Source: Cellvibrionaceae bacterium 1162T.S.0a.05 (lineage in GTDB: Bacteria > Pseudomonadota > Gammaproteobacteria > Pseudomonadales > Cellvibrionaceae). Taken from it: a stretch of 64,000 bases of DNA. Positions 53,445-61,468 of this stretch are shown here, piece by piece. The stretch covers positions 3,909,501 to 3,973,500 of the forward strand of contig LANB01000001.1 of assembly GCA_000964245.1 (NCBI GenBank), in the 5' to 3' direction. Position 1 is the first letter of the stretch. Each line of letters starts with the position of its first letter. The notes under the pieces were generated by a model. That model saw nothing but the letters and a program-made list of their open reading frames with translations, had not been told where the DNA came from and did not search any database. Position numbers and translations under genes: made by a program.

Positions 53445-54101
53445 ATGCAAGAACTTTATACAACACGCAGCGAAGAACTCAGCTCGATTGAAATCAGCAA
53501 GGTGTTGCGTAATACCTATGCTCTATTGGCGATGACTATTGCCTTCAGCGCACTGGTATCCACCCTCGCCATCAAGATGAATGCGCCCTATCTCGGCCCA
53601 TTGATCACCATTGGCGTTTATTTCGGACTCCTGTTTGCCGTTGAGAAAACGAAGAACAGCGCCACCGGATTATTTTTTGTTTTTGCTCTTACCGGCTGGC
53701 TGGGTTTTACCCTGGGGCCAATTCTTAATTACTACCTGCACGTCTCGGGTTTTGAGCCTATATTGATGGCGCTGGGTGGTACCGCGTTGATTTTCTTCGG
53801 TTTGTCCGGGTACATCCTGGTCACGCGTAAGGACATGAGCTTTGCAACGGGCTTCCTGATGACGGGTATTCTGGTCGCTTTTGTTGCTGCGATCGCAAAC
53901 ATCTTTTTGAAAATTAGCGGTCTCGCCATGGCAATTAACTGCATGTTCCTGTTTCTTTCATCAGGCATCATCATGTGGCAAACGAGCCAGATTATCCATG
54001 GTGGCGAGCGCAACTACATCAGCGCGACAGTGACTCTGTATGTAATGCTCTACAACATCTTCACCATTTTGTTGAGCTTCCTCGGCGGCAGTGACGACTA
54101 G
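53445..54101 (+). CDS. yccA: Bax inhibitor-1 family protein YccA
   Basis: 218 residues with seven TM helices, the family length. It begins with a short polar segment (TTRSEELSSIEISKVLRNTYALLAMTIAFSALVS) and ends ATVTLYVMLYNIFTILLSFLGG followed by SDD, the usual BI-1 end with acidic residues in the last helices. In E. coli YccA is a substrate and modulator of the FtsH protease. A heat-shock-like promoter precedes it. The tus genes follow, the same order as in Pseudomonas as I recall it. Confidence 0.93.
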   Translation: MQELYTTRSEELSSIEISKVLRNTYALLAMTIAFSALVSTLAIKMNAPYLGPLITIGVYFGLLFAVEKTKNSATGLFFVFALTGWLGFTLGPILNYYLHVSGFEPILMALGGTALIFFGLSGYILVTRKDMSFATGFLMTGILVAFVAAIANIFLKISGLAMAINCMFLFLSSGIIMWQTSQIIHGGERNYISATVTLYVMLYNIFTILLSFLGGSDD

Positions 54102-54123
54102 TCGACTCAGCCAATACCTATCG

Positions 54124-54153
54124 ATAGCCCCGCTTCTTGCGGGGCTATTTTTT
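54124..54153 (+). terminator. rho-independent terminator after yccA
   Basis: A ten-pair stem ATAGCCCCGC / GCGGGGCTAT (54124-54133, 54139-54148) with a TTCTT loop is followed by a T run. The tusD ATG is only 15 bp beyond, so tus transcription depends on readthrough or on a promoter within yccA. Confidence 0.92.
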
Positions 54154-54167
54154 TCCAGGTTTGAAAC

Positions 54168-54506
54168 ATGGCGTTCGTTCTAAATATTAGCCACGCTCCG
54201 CTCTCACCTCTTGCCGAAGCGCCTTTGTATTTCGCGCGTGCTGCCACAGCAGACATTAAAGCCTGCTTCTTTCAGGGCGAAGCGGTGACGCTTTTCGCGG
54301 ATACGAGTGCAAACCCGGGTTTGAAACAGGCCTGGCTGGATTTCCTGAAAGAGCAAGAATTAACAGCCTTGTGCTGCAGTGCGGCAGCCAGCGCACTTGG
54401 GGAGCTGCAACCCACACAACATCAAGCCGCAATCGAAATTGTTGGCCTTGGCGAATTAATCAGCCTTAGCCAGCAAGCAAAAATCATTTGCTTTGGAGAT
54501 GCCTGA
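54168..54506 (+). CDS. tusD: sulfurtransferase TusD
   Basis: 112 residues, slightly shorter than E. coli TusD (about 128). DsrE fold with a first strand FVLNISHAP, a helix, the strand AVTLFADT and the helix-turn LTALCCSAAASALG, where C69 or C70 corresponds to the persulfide Cys of TusD. TusBCD relays sulfur from TusA to TusE for 2-thiouridine at tRNA position 34. Its TGA stop overlaps the tusC ATG (TGATG at 54504-54508). Confidence 0.88.
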   Translation: MAFVLNISHAPLSPLAEAPLYFARAATADIKACFFQGEAVTLFADTSANPGLKQAWLDFLKEQELTALCCSAAASALGELQPTQHQAAIEIVGLGELISLSQQAKIICFGDA

Positions 54507-54757
54507 TGTTGGTGTTTCTATTGCGCGCCAAAGCAAATGAAAAGCAATGGACAGCAGCCCTGGATACAGCACTCGTCGCCAGCATATTTGGCCAAACCTC
54601 GTGTTTATGCCTGCTCGGTAATGCGATCGACCTGCCGGCATCACTCAAGGAGAAATACGAACAGCTTGTTGAGCTGGGTTGTCGGCTCGAAATCGAACCG
54701 GATAAAAAGCAATTAACAGCACTACTGAACCAGGCTAACCAGGTTTTCTCCTATTAA
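54506..54757 (+). CDS. tusC: sulfurtransferase complex subunit TusC, short form
   Basis: 83 residues from the ATG at 54506, fused to the tusD stop. A start at 54488 would give six extra residues inside tusD. DsrF-like features are ALDTALVASIFGQ, LCLLGNAI and a final LLNQANQVFSY. E. coli TusC has about 119 residues, so this form lacks roughly a third, mostly in the middle. It should still pair with TusB and TusD. Confidence 0.78.
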   Translation: MLVFLLRAKANEKQWTAALDTALVASIFGQTSCLCLLGNAIDLPASLKEKYEQLVELGCRLEIEPDKKQLTALLNQANQVFSY

Positions 54758-54788
54758 ATACTCTACATCGCGGTAAAAACTCAAACTA

Positions 54789-55055
54789 ATGAACACTCTT
54801 TACTTATGCCCTGTTAATCAAGACCGTGTCGATGTCGGTGCCCTGCAAACTGTGGCGGACAGCAGTGATCTCATTGTTATAATGTGCCCAAACACACTGC
54901 CTTATCTGCAAAATACCCCTGCGGAAACACGACTGCATTTTTTGCCCCTGCGGAGCCCGAAATCAGACGTGACGCCACAAATCAAGACCATTAACTGGCC
55001 ACAATTTGCAGAACTCTCAAAACAATTTTCTAAAATTATTACCTGGTACCTATGA
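54789..55055 (+). CDS. tusB: sulfurtransferase complex subunit TusB
   Basis: 88 residues. Weakly conserved DsrH family: it starts MNTLYLCPVN, has SSDLIVIMCPNTLPYLQ and ends IKTINWPQFAELSKQFSKII followed by TWYL, which fits the TusB ending I-D-Y-x-x-F-V-x-L-x-x-x-x-x-x-x-x-W. Identification rests mainly on this ending and on the tusDC context. The tusE gene that often follows is absent; trmA starts in its stop (ATGA at 55052-55055). Confidence 0.75.
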   Translation: MNTLYLCPVNQDRVDVGALQTVADSSDLIVIMCPNTLPYLQNTPAETRLHFLPLRSPKSDVTPQIKTINWPQFAELSKQFSKIITWYL

Positions 55056-56164
55056 TTCCCGGCAAAGCCTATCCCGAACGCTACGATGAACAACTCGCAG
55101 ACAAACTACGCGCACTCCAATCGCAATTTTCTGCATTTAAAATGCCGAAGCTTGAAACGTTTGAGTCACCGAAAACACATTACCGTATGCGTGCGGAATT
55201 CAAAATCTGGCAACAAGGTGAACGCGCACACTACGCGATGTATCAACCCGGAGAATATAAAAAACCAATTTTGATTGATGAGTTTAGTATTGGGTCGCAA
55301 TACATTGTCGATTTAATGCCACATTTGCTTAGCGCAATCAATGCCTCAGCGGCCCTACGACAACGCTTGTTTCAAGTGGAGTTTTTAAGTTCTCTCGCTG
55401 GCGAAGTATTGGTTACATTAATTTATCACAAAGCACTGGACGACCAGTGGGACGCGGAAGCAAGCACCCTGGAAACCGCTCTGAAGTGCAAGATTATTGG
55501 TCGCAGTCGCAAACAAAAACGGGTTCTCAGCACTGACTACATCACAGAAAGCCTACAGGTCGGTGAGGAGTTTTTTCACTATCAACAGGTGGAAACTGGT
55601 TTCACCCAACCCAATGCACGCGTTTGTGAAAGTATGCTCTCGTGGGCTTGCCGTTGCGCGGAGCAAATCATTACACAGCAAAGTGATAACAAAAAAGATT
55701 TACTGGAGCTTTATTGCGGCAATGGCAATTTTACGCTCCCGCTTTCCCGACGCTTTGACAAGGTTCTTGCGACTGAAGTGAGTAAAACGTCTGTGAATTC
55801 AGCGCGCTTCAATATTGAAAAAAATGCTTGCGAAAATATCGAAATTATTCGGCTCGCAAGTGAAGAAGTCAGTGCAGCTCTCGCTGGAGAGCGCGAATTT
55901 CGTCGGCTGCAGATGATTCAGCTGGAAGACTATAACTTTTCAACCGTTTTCGTAGACCCTCCACGAGCGGGCCTCGATGACGCAACCGTTGAACTGGTCT
56001 CGCGCTTTGACAATATTCTCTATATATCCTGCAACCCCGATACCTTGAAGCGAAACCTTGAAGCGCTGGACACGAGTCATGAGCCTGTGCGCTTTGCTGC
56101 CTTTGACCAATTTCCCTATACACATCATCTGGAATGCGGGCTTTGGCTAAGAAAACGTCAGTAA
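55052..56164 (+). CDS. trmA: tRNA (uracil-54-C5)-methyltransferase TrmA
   Basis: 370 residues, family length. RNA-binding N-domain with THYRMRAEFKIW and HYAMYQPGEYKKP. SAM motif LLELYCGNGNFTLPL, VFVDPPRAGLDD and the catalytic C327 in YISCNPDTLKRNL; the final HLECGLWLRKR is typical of TrmA. It makes the T-loop ribothymidine of tRNA from SAM. It is translationally coupled to tusB, so tRNA thiolation and T54 methylation genes form one operon here. Confidence 0.96.
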   Translation: MIPGKAYPERYDEQLADKLRALQSQFSAFKMPKLETFESPKTHYRMRAEFKIWQQGERAHYAMYQPGEYKKPILIDEFSIGSQYIVDLMPHLLSAINASAALRQRLFQVEFLSSLAGEVLVTLIYHKALDDQWDAEASTLETALKCKIIGRSRKQKRVLSTDYITESLQVGEEFFHYQQVETGFTQPNARVCESMLSWACRCAEQIITQQSDNKKDLLELYCGNGNFTLPLSRRFDKVLATEVSKTSVNSARFNIEKNACENIEIIRLASEEVSAALAGEREFRRLQMIQLEDYNFSTVFVDPPRAGLDDATVELVSRFDNILYISCNPDTLKRNLEALDTSHEPVRFAAFDQFPYTHHLECGLWLRKRQ

Positions 56165-56193
56165 CACGCTAAGAAAGTGCTGGTCTTTGAGGC

Positions 56194-57612
56194 TTAATCT
56201 GGCTCATCACTGCTTTCAAACAAAAAAGATTGCCCTTCACTGCTTTTAGTGGGCTCAGTCTTATGTTTCTTTTTTGATTGGCTTGAGCGTTTACCCTTTT
56301 GCTCCGCAGCGGATTTCTCGCCTGGCGGCTTTCCATTTTCCAGTGCTTCCATTTCCATATCGTCATATTCCACACCTTCTGCGTCATCCTCTGCATCAGT
56401 TGCCAAGCGCTTGCTGGCTTTTGCCCCGAGTTCGCGAAGCATTTCCACGCGCCTGAATAGATTACCGCGCCCACTACTCATTCTTTTTTTACTTTGCTCA
56501 AAGGCTTCACCGGCCTTCTCAATGTAACGGCCAACTTCATCCAGAGATTCCACGACGCGCACAAATTGATCGTAGAGACGCCCTGCACTTTCCGCAATTG
56601 CTTCCGCATTTTTGTTTTGTTTTTCATAGCGCCATATGGTCTCAACGGTGCGCAAAGCCACCATCAGGCTAGAAGGGCTCACCAGAACAATGTTTTTTTC
56701 ATAGGCTTCTTTAAACAACGCGGGAGAATGCTGCAAGGCGAGCACATAGGCCGATTCAATCGGCATAAATAAAAACACAAAATCGAGCGTGCGCACGCCT
56801 TCAAGGCCCTCATAATTTTTTAGCGATAAGCCCTTGATATGACTTCGAATGGCCTCGACATGCATTTTTAAATATTGTTCACGCGCTTCCTTCTCTTCGC
56901 TATTTGACCAGGCCTCAAAATGCGTGAGCGCCACCTTCGAGTCGATTACAATATCCTTATTGTCTGGTAAATGAATGATGACGTCCGGACGCAAATTACG
57001 ACCAGCTTCATTTTTATAGGTATTTTGTGTTTCGTACTCACGTCCTTTGGTAAGTCCACTTTGCTCAAGCAGACGCTCAAGAATAATTTCACCCCAACCT
57101 CCCTGGGTTTTATTTTCTCCCTTTAAGGCTGTTGCTAAATTGTTGGCCTCGGCGCTAATCGCTTGTGCCTGTTTTTGCAATTCCGTAATTTGCCCAACAA
57201 GCTGGTTTCGCTGACTATTCTCCTTGTGGTAAATATCTTCAACTCTTTTGTTAAACGCATGGAGTTGCTCTTTAAAGGGGTTGAGTACCAATTCGAGGTT
57301 TTGTTTGCCGGTTGCTGTCAATTTCTCTTGACCACTATCGAATAATTTTTTCGCAGCGAGTTCAAAATCCTTGAACAGAATATTACGCGCGTCTTCCAAA
57401 CCACGCTTCTCGGCGTGCAAGGCTTGCTGTTGGGCTTCCAGCTGTGCACGTAAACTGACAATCGTCACTTCCTTCTCGGTAAGCGCCTGTTGCATCGCTT
57501 TCGCTTTTTTCTGAAAGTACCACCAACACAAAAGGCTCGCACTGAGAAAACACAGGAGGCAGGCGAGAATGAGAAAACCCCAAGCGGCGGAAGATTGAAA
57601 CAACTCTGTCAT
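56194..57612 (-). CDS. rmuC: DNA recombination protein RmuC
   Basis: 472 residues from the ATG at 57612; the longer frame adds 31 residues before a clear N-terminal TM (AWGFLILACLLCFLSASLLC). A coiled coil (about 30-190) precedes the nuclease-like RmuC domain with GGWGEIILERLLEQSGL, RPDVIIHLPDNKDIVIDSKV and FLFMPIESAYVLALQ. The C-terminal tail is strongly charged (DDAEGVEYDDMEMEAL, then KGKRSSQSKKKHKTEP). RmuC limits inversions at short repeats in E. coli. It is convergent with trmA, with a 29-bp gap. Confidence 0.94.
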   Translation of the reverse strand: MTELFQSSAAWGFLILACLLCFLSASLLCWWYFQKKAKAMQQALTEKEVTIVSLRAQLEAQQQALHAEKRGLEDARNILFKDFELAAKKLFDSGQEKLTATGKQNLELVLNPFKEQLHAFNKRVEDIYHKENSQRNQLVGQITELQKQAQAISAEANNLATALKGENKTQGGWGEIILERLLEQSGLTKGREYETQNTYKNEAGRNLRPDVIIHLPDNKDIVIDSKVALTHFEAWSNSEEKEAREQYLKMHVEAIRSHIKGLSLKNYEGLEGVRTLDFVFLFMPIESAYVLALQHSPALFKEAYEKNIVLVSPSSLMVALRTVETIWRYEKQNKNAEAIAESAGRLYDQFVRVVESLDEVGRYIEKAGEAFEQSKKRMSSGRGNLFRRVEMLRELGAKASKRLATDAEDDAEGVEYDDMEMEALENGKPPGEKSAAEQKGKRSSQSKKKHKTEPTKSSEGQSFLFESSDEPD

Positions 57613-57765
57613 TAAAAGCCCTGATTTATATCGTTTTGTGGAGGCTATTCTACCTGATGCGGACAACGATATCAGGGCTGTTGCTTGTTCAGCGTAAAAT
57701 CTCAAATTGGTTTAGAATGCGAGTCATTACATTACACTAACCAATTGAATTTTTTATAACATTTC

Positions 57766-58623
57766 ATGGCAGTGAGCGCTCCCAGGGTTCTGGTTTTTGA
57801 TTCCGGTGCAGGCGGATTAAGTATCGCCAGGGCTTTGCTAGCGTTAAGTGCAAGCCCGCTTGAATTGGCTTACCTGGCAGATGACCAGGCCTTTCCTTAT
57901 GGCAATAAAAGCCAGGCTTACCTTCTGCAGCGTGTTCTTGAACTTATGACGCGCTATATCGAGCAAACCCGGGCCGATATCGTTGTTATTGCCTGTAATA
58001 CTGCAAGCACACTGGTCTTGCCGGCATTGCGTGCTCGGTTTGCAATCCCCTTTGTGGGCACTGTTCCCGCGATAAAACCCGCCGCTAAACTCAGCCGCAG
58101 CGGCCATATAGGGGTGCTCGCGACTCCCGCCACGGTGCAACGGGAATATACTGCCGAACTCATTCAAACCTATGCGCCTGATGTCAACGTTCACCTTTGC
58201 GGGAGTGATGCGCTGGTGCAGTGTGCTGAAGACTACATTGCTGGCCAAGCGATTGATCAGCGTCTGATCGACAGGGAAATTCAAACTTTACTCGCCTACC
58301 CCGACGGCGACCAGATTGATACCCTGGTTCTTGCCTGTACGCATTTCCCATTGCTTGCTGAGCCGCTGCGCGCCAGTGCGCCTCATATTATCCATTGGGT
58401 GGATTCCGGTGAGGCTGTGGCACGACGCTGTCTCGATTTATTAAAACTGGAGCCCCGGCAGGCGACGACCAAGCCACAAGTAAATCCCGCTAAACATACG
58501 TTGAGCATTCATTTGACCAGTGCGGAAAACGTAACGGTCTCGGGAAATGGGGTGACGATGGGTGGAGGTGTAGATAAGAAAGAAGCGCTGGATTATCTGA
58601 GCTATCTGCAAGGCCAAATATAA
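57766..58623 (+). CDS. murI: glutamate racemase MurI
   Basis: 285 residues. FDSGAGGLSIAR at the start, catalytic cysteines C77 in VIACNTAST and C191 in LACTHFPLL, and DDQAFPYGNKS for substrate binding. It supplies D-glutamate for peptidoglycan. The C-terminus extends about 20 residues past the core (VSGNGVTMGGGVDKKEALDY). It is divergent from rmuC across about 150 bp. Confidence 0.95.
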   Translation: MAVSAPRVLVFDSGAGGLSIARALLALSASPLELAYLADDQAFPYGNKSQAYLLQRVLELMTRYIEQTRADIVVIACNTASTLVLPALRARFAIPFVGTVPAIKPAAKLSRSGHIGVLATPATVQREYTAELIQTYAPDVNVHLCGSDALVQCAEDYIAGQAIDQRLIDREIQTLLAYPDGDQIDTLVLACTHFPLLAEPLRASAPHIIHWVDSGEAVARRCLDLLKLEPRQATTKPQVNPAKHTLSIHLTSAENVTVSGNGVTMGGGVDKKEALDYLSYLQGQI

Positions 58624-58642
58624 CCAAGACCTCGAAGGGTTT

Positions 58643-58685
58643 CAGTGAACCTCTGAAAAATACACTATTTTCCAGAGGCTCACTG
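58643..58685. terminator. hairpin between convergent murI and ppiD
   Basis: CAGTGAACCTCTG (58643-58655) pairs with CAGAGGCTCACTG (58673-58685) with one mismatch over 13 positions, and AAAA/TTTT in the loop may extend it. No T run follows on either strand, so termination is likely but unproven. Confidence 0.45.
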
Positions 58686-58714
58686 GTATTCACAAAACCA
58701 GCTACAGGTTCTAG

Positions 58715-60592
58715 CTAATAGGTTTTCACCTTTGACTCGCTAAGTGTTTTGGCCTGATAAGCCAGCAACTCGGAGTTTGCCCCTTCGCGTTTTAATTGCG
58801 AACGCATAATTGCAAGTTGTTGCTCTGGCATGTCTTCCAATTTTCCTTTTTCGACATTTGCCAGGATGATAATTGCCTGATCACCATTGCCTTTGGCGAC
58901 ACTCTCGTAGCTCAAGCCATCGCTCGCCGGCATTTCAAAGGCAGCATTGCGCACCTGAAAGTCCATTGGCGTTTCAAAACGCTTGGCATCTTCAAAGTTG
59001 CTGAAGCTGTAACCCTTCTCCTCAGCCAGGCTCTTTGCATCAGCGCCAGCTTTCAGTGTCGCGAGCACTTCTTCTGCTTCTGCCTGCATACGCGCCGCTA
59101 ACTTCTCGGTTTTCAAGCGCGTTTGAATACTCATTTTCACTCTCTCGAGCGGCAACACATGCTCGGCAATATGCTCCTTGCGACGCACAACCACTGCATG
59201 ACCTGGCGCCAATTGGATTTTCGGGCTATTGCGCCCATCCATTAACACTTCTGTACGCCAGGCGGCTTCGCGAACAGAAGCATTACCGGCAATACCGGTT
59301 CCGGTATTGCGCTCAAAGGGGCTTGAGCTTTTGATGGGCAAATTCAGGGATTCGCTTGCAAGTTGCAGGTCACCCGCACTGAAGGTCATGTCCTCAAAAT
59401 CTTGCTCCATTTGTGCATAACTTTCTTCTGCACGTTCACGCTTAATACTGGTTTCAATCGCCAAACGCTTCTCGTCCAGAGACGGGAATGCCTGAACTTC
59501 TCGTACCAATGCCTTGATAAGATGAATACCTGAATCCGTTTCCACTGGCGCCGACACTTGCCCTTCTTCCAGTGCCAGTGCAGCCGCTTCAAACTCTTCA
59601 GAGAATGTACCTTTAATCAGTACACCCAACTCACCACCACTTTCTTTAGAGCCTTCGTCTACAGAGAATTCTTTCACCAGCGCGGCAAAATCTTCGCCTG
59701 CTTGTAAACGTGTTTGAATCTCTGCGATTGTGGCTTGGCTATTGTCATCCTTCTCCAACATCAAGTGCGCGATTTGCACATCTACATCGGAACTGGTGGA
59801 TTCAAAATCGGCTTTTTGTTCGTCGTAACGCTGCTTAATTGTGTCTTCGCTCACTGTAATGGTCTTCATCAGATCATCAACGGACAGTTCCAGATACTCA
59901 ACGGCCATTTTTTCCGGCTCAAGAAATTCGCTTTGATTTGCATCGTAGTAAGCCTGAATCTCTTCTTCAGTCACCGCAATATCCGCATCTTTTCCTGCAG
60001 CGGGAATTTCGATTAATGAGAAATCGCGTTTTTCCTGTGCGATAGCAACAATGGCTTCCAGTTCTTTATCGGTTACAAAAGAAGAGCCTGCCAGAGCGTC
60101 GCTCTGTTGTTGAATAAGCATGATGTCGCCAACATAGTTTTTAAATGTTGTCGGCGTAAATCCGAGGTTGGAAAGTTGCTGGCGATAGAGTTCGCGATCG
60201 AACTTGCCTTCTGTTTGATAAGCGGGGATTTTCTGAATTTCCGAATAAATTTTTGTATCGGCGATGCCCATACCGCCTTTTTCAGCTGTTGTTGCCAAGG
60301 CAACACGCTGAATCAAGGATTGCAACACCATTGGTGCGAGATTTTCATCCTTGAGCTGATCAGATGTTGGGTCTACACCCTGACCGATCATACGCTCTTT
60401 CTGTTGGAAAACCGCTCGGCTTAACTCAACCCTTGAAATATTGCGTTTATTGACTGTCGCCGCTTCAGTACCCGCAATACTGGATAAAAACGACGAACCG
60501 CCAATTCCCGTGACTACCATTGGTACCACAAATAAAATAACGACGATTGTTGCAATCGTACCCTTCATATTGTCGCGAACATTTTGAAGCAT
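58715..60592 (-). CDS. ppiD: periplasmic folding chaperone PpiD
   Basis: 625 residues. One N-terminal TM (GTIATIVVILFVVPMVVTGI) anchors a SurA-like chaperone region (about 40-200) and a parvulin domain (about 255-360, with VQIAHLMLEKD, FSVDEGSKESGGELG and VSAPVETDSGIHLIKAL). A second helical chaperone part ends the protein. PpiD sits at the SecYEG exit and helps emerging proteins fold. It follows hupB and a terminator on the same strand. Confidence 0.95.
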   Translation of the reverse strand: MLQNVRDNMKGTIATIVVILFVVPMVVTGIGGSSFLSSIAGTEAATVNKRNISRVELSRAVFQQKERMIGQGVDPTSDQLKDENLAPMVLQSLIQRVALATTAEKGGMGIADTKIYSEIQKIPAYQTEGKFDRELYRQQLSNLGFTPTTFKNYVGDIMLIQQQSDALAGSSFVTDKELEAIVAIAQEKRDFSLIEIPAAGKDADIAVTEEEIQAYYDANQSEFLEPEKMAVEYLELSVDDLMKTITVSEDTIKQRYDEQKADFESTSSDVDVQIAHLMLEKDDNSQATIAEIQTRLQAGEDFAALVKEFSVDEGSKESGGELGVLIKGTFSEEFEAAALALEEGQVSAPVETDSGIHLIKALVREVQAFPSLDEKRLAIETSIKRERAEESYAQMEQDFEDMTFSAGDLQLASESLNLPIKSSSPFERNTGTGIAGNASVREAAWRTEVLMDGRNSPKIQLAPGHAVVVRRKEHIAEHVLPLERVKMSIQTRLKTEKLAARMQAEAEEVLATLKAGADAKSLAEEKGYSFSNFEDAKRFETPMDFQVRNAAFEMPASDGLSYESVAKGNGDQAIIILANVEKGKLEDMPEQQLAIMRSQLKREGANSELLAYQAKTLSESKVKTY

Positions 60593-60638
60593 TGTCAGCT
60601 CCTGTACCTTTCTCTAATAATTATATTTTTTTTCAAAT

Positions 60639-60669
60639 AAAAAAGGCGCCGTGCACGTGCGCCTTTTTA
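60639..60669 (-). terminator. rho-independent terminator after hupB
   Basis: AAAAAAGGCGC pairs with GCGCCTTTTT around a short CGTGCACGT loop that is itself near-palindromic. On the minus strand a T run follows, so it ends the hupB transcript 24 bp after its stop. Confidence 0.88.
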
Positions 60670-60693
60670 TAACCTCTTGTTTAACCGGATAGC

Positions 60694-60966
60694 TTAGTTA
60701 ACAGCATCCTTCAGTTGTTTACCGGCTTTAAAACCGGGAATTTTTGCTGCTGGAATATCGATAGGTGCACCCGTTTGTGGATTGCGACCTGTACGCGCAG
60801 CGCGTTCTTTCACCTGAAAGGTGCCGAACCCTACCAATGCGACTTGATCACCTTTTTTAAGCGCATCGGTAACCGAATCAATTACTGCATCCAGTGCTCG
60901 GCCGGCAGCGGCTTTTGATATGTCTGCGGATGCGGCAATTGCTTCTACTAATTCAGATTTATTCAC
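60694..60966 (-). CDS. hupB: DNA-binding protein HU-beta
   Basis: 90 residues, one HU domain. [20 protein letters not shown], then [20 protein letters not shown] and [21 protein letters not shown] with the DNA-intercalating proline in RNPQTG. It coats and bends DNA as a dimer. It lies between lon and ppiD, the common order in gammaproteobacteria. Its promoter region has a perfect inverted repeat around a TATAAT. Confidence 0.97.
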   Translation of the reverse strand: MNKSELVEAIAASADISKAAAGRALDAVIDSVTDALKKGDQVALVGFGTFQVKERAARTGRNPQTGAPIDIPAAKIPGFKAGKQLKDAVN

Positions 60967-61468
60967 GTTAGACCCCTCTTATTATTTAAGTCATGTTCTT
61001 TTAGATTTCGACCCTTCACATCGAAACTGCCCGAGACTTTGCTCTGTCGTTTTGAAAATTGGATTATAGCCATTCAAAACGATGTTCTGCTCATCTGTAT
61101 TTCACTTAGCCCATTTCACAAGTTGTTACGCTTTATGAATTCACTAAATTTTCGCGTCTTAATGACGACTTATTGCCCTTGGGCTTTTCGCTCCTGAGAC
61201 AATTAGCGCCTGAAACCATTATAGTCGCGCTAAATTAATAAACTATTTTTAAAGCCAATTAATTAACGATTTTCTCGCTTGTTACCACGCTAATCAGCGA
61301 GGAATGAAGCGTGAACCTCTGGCAACTGGTGTCATCCAGCGAATAGCGATTTATACCAACTGCGGGGGCTGACGGTCAAGATTGAAATCCCCAAATTCTG
61401 CTTCAGATAGCGATATCACCAATTTCTGTATTCATTTCGCTTCAATTAAGCAATAATTACGCCCACCT
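60967..61468. other. 502-bp gap between lon and hupB
   Basis: No gene is seen. A second TATAAT (minus strand, 61218-61223) with a weak -35 could add a hupB promoter. Two similar stretches starting ATAGCGAT occur near 61343 and 61407. No T-tailed terminator for lon was found, so lon transcripts may run into hupB. Confidence 0.45.
61047..61082 (-). promoter_or_regulatory. hupB promoter element inside an inverted repeat
   Basis: TCGTTTTGAA (61047-61056) and its exact complement TTCAAAACGA (61073-61082) flank a minus-strand TATAAT at 61063-61068, so the repeat is centred on the -10. The -35 is weak, as expected for a regulated promoter. The start site would be about 90 bp before the hupB ATG. 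Confidence 0.55.
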
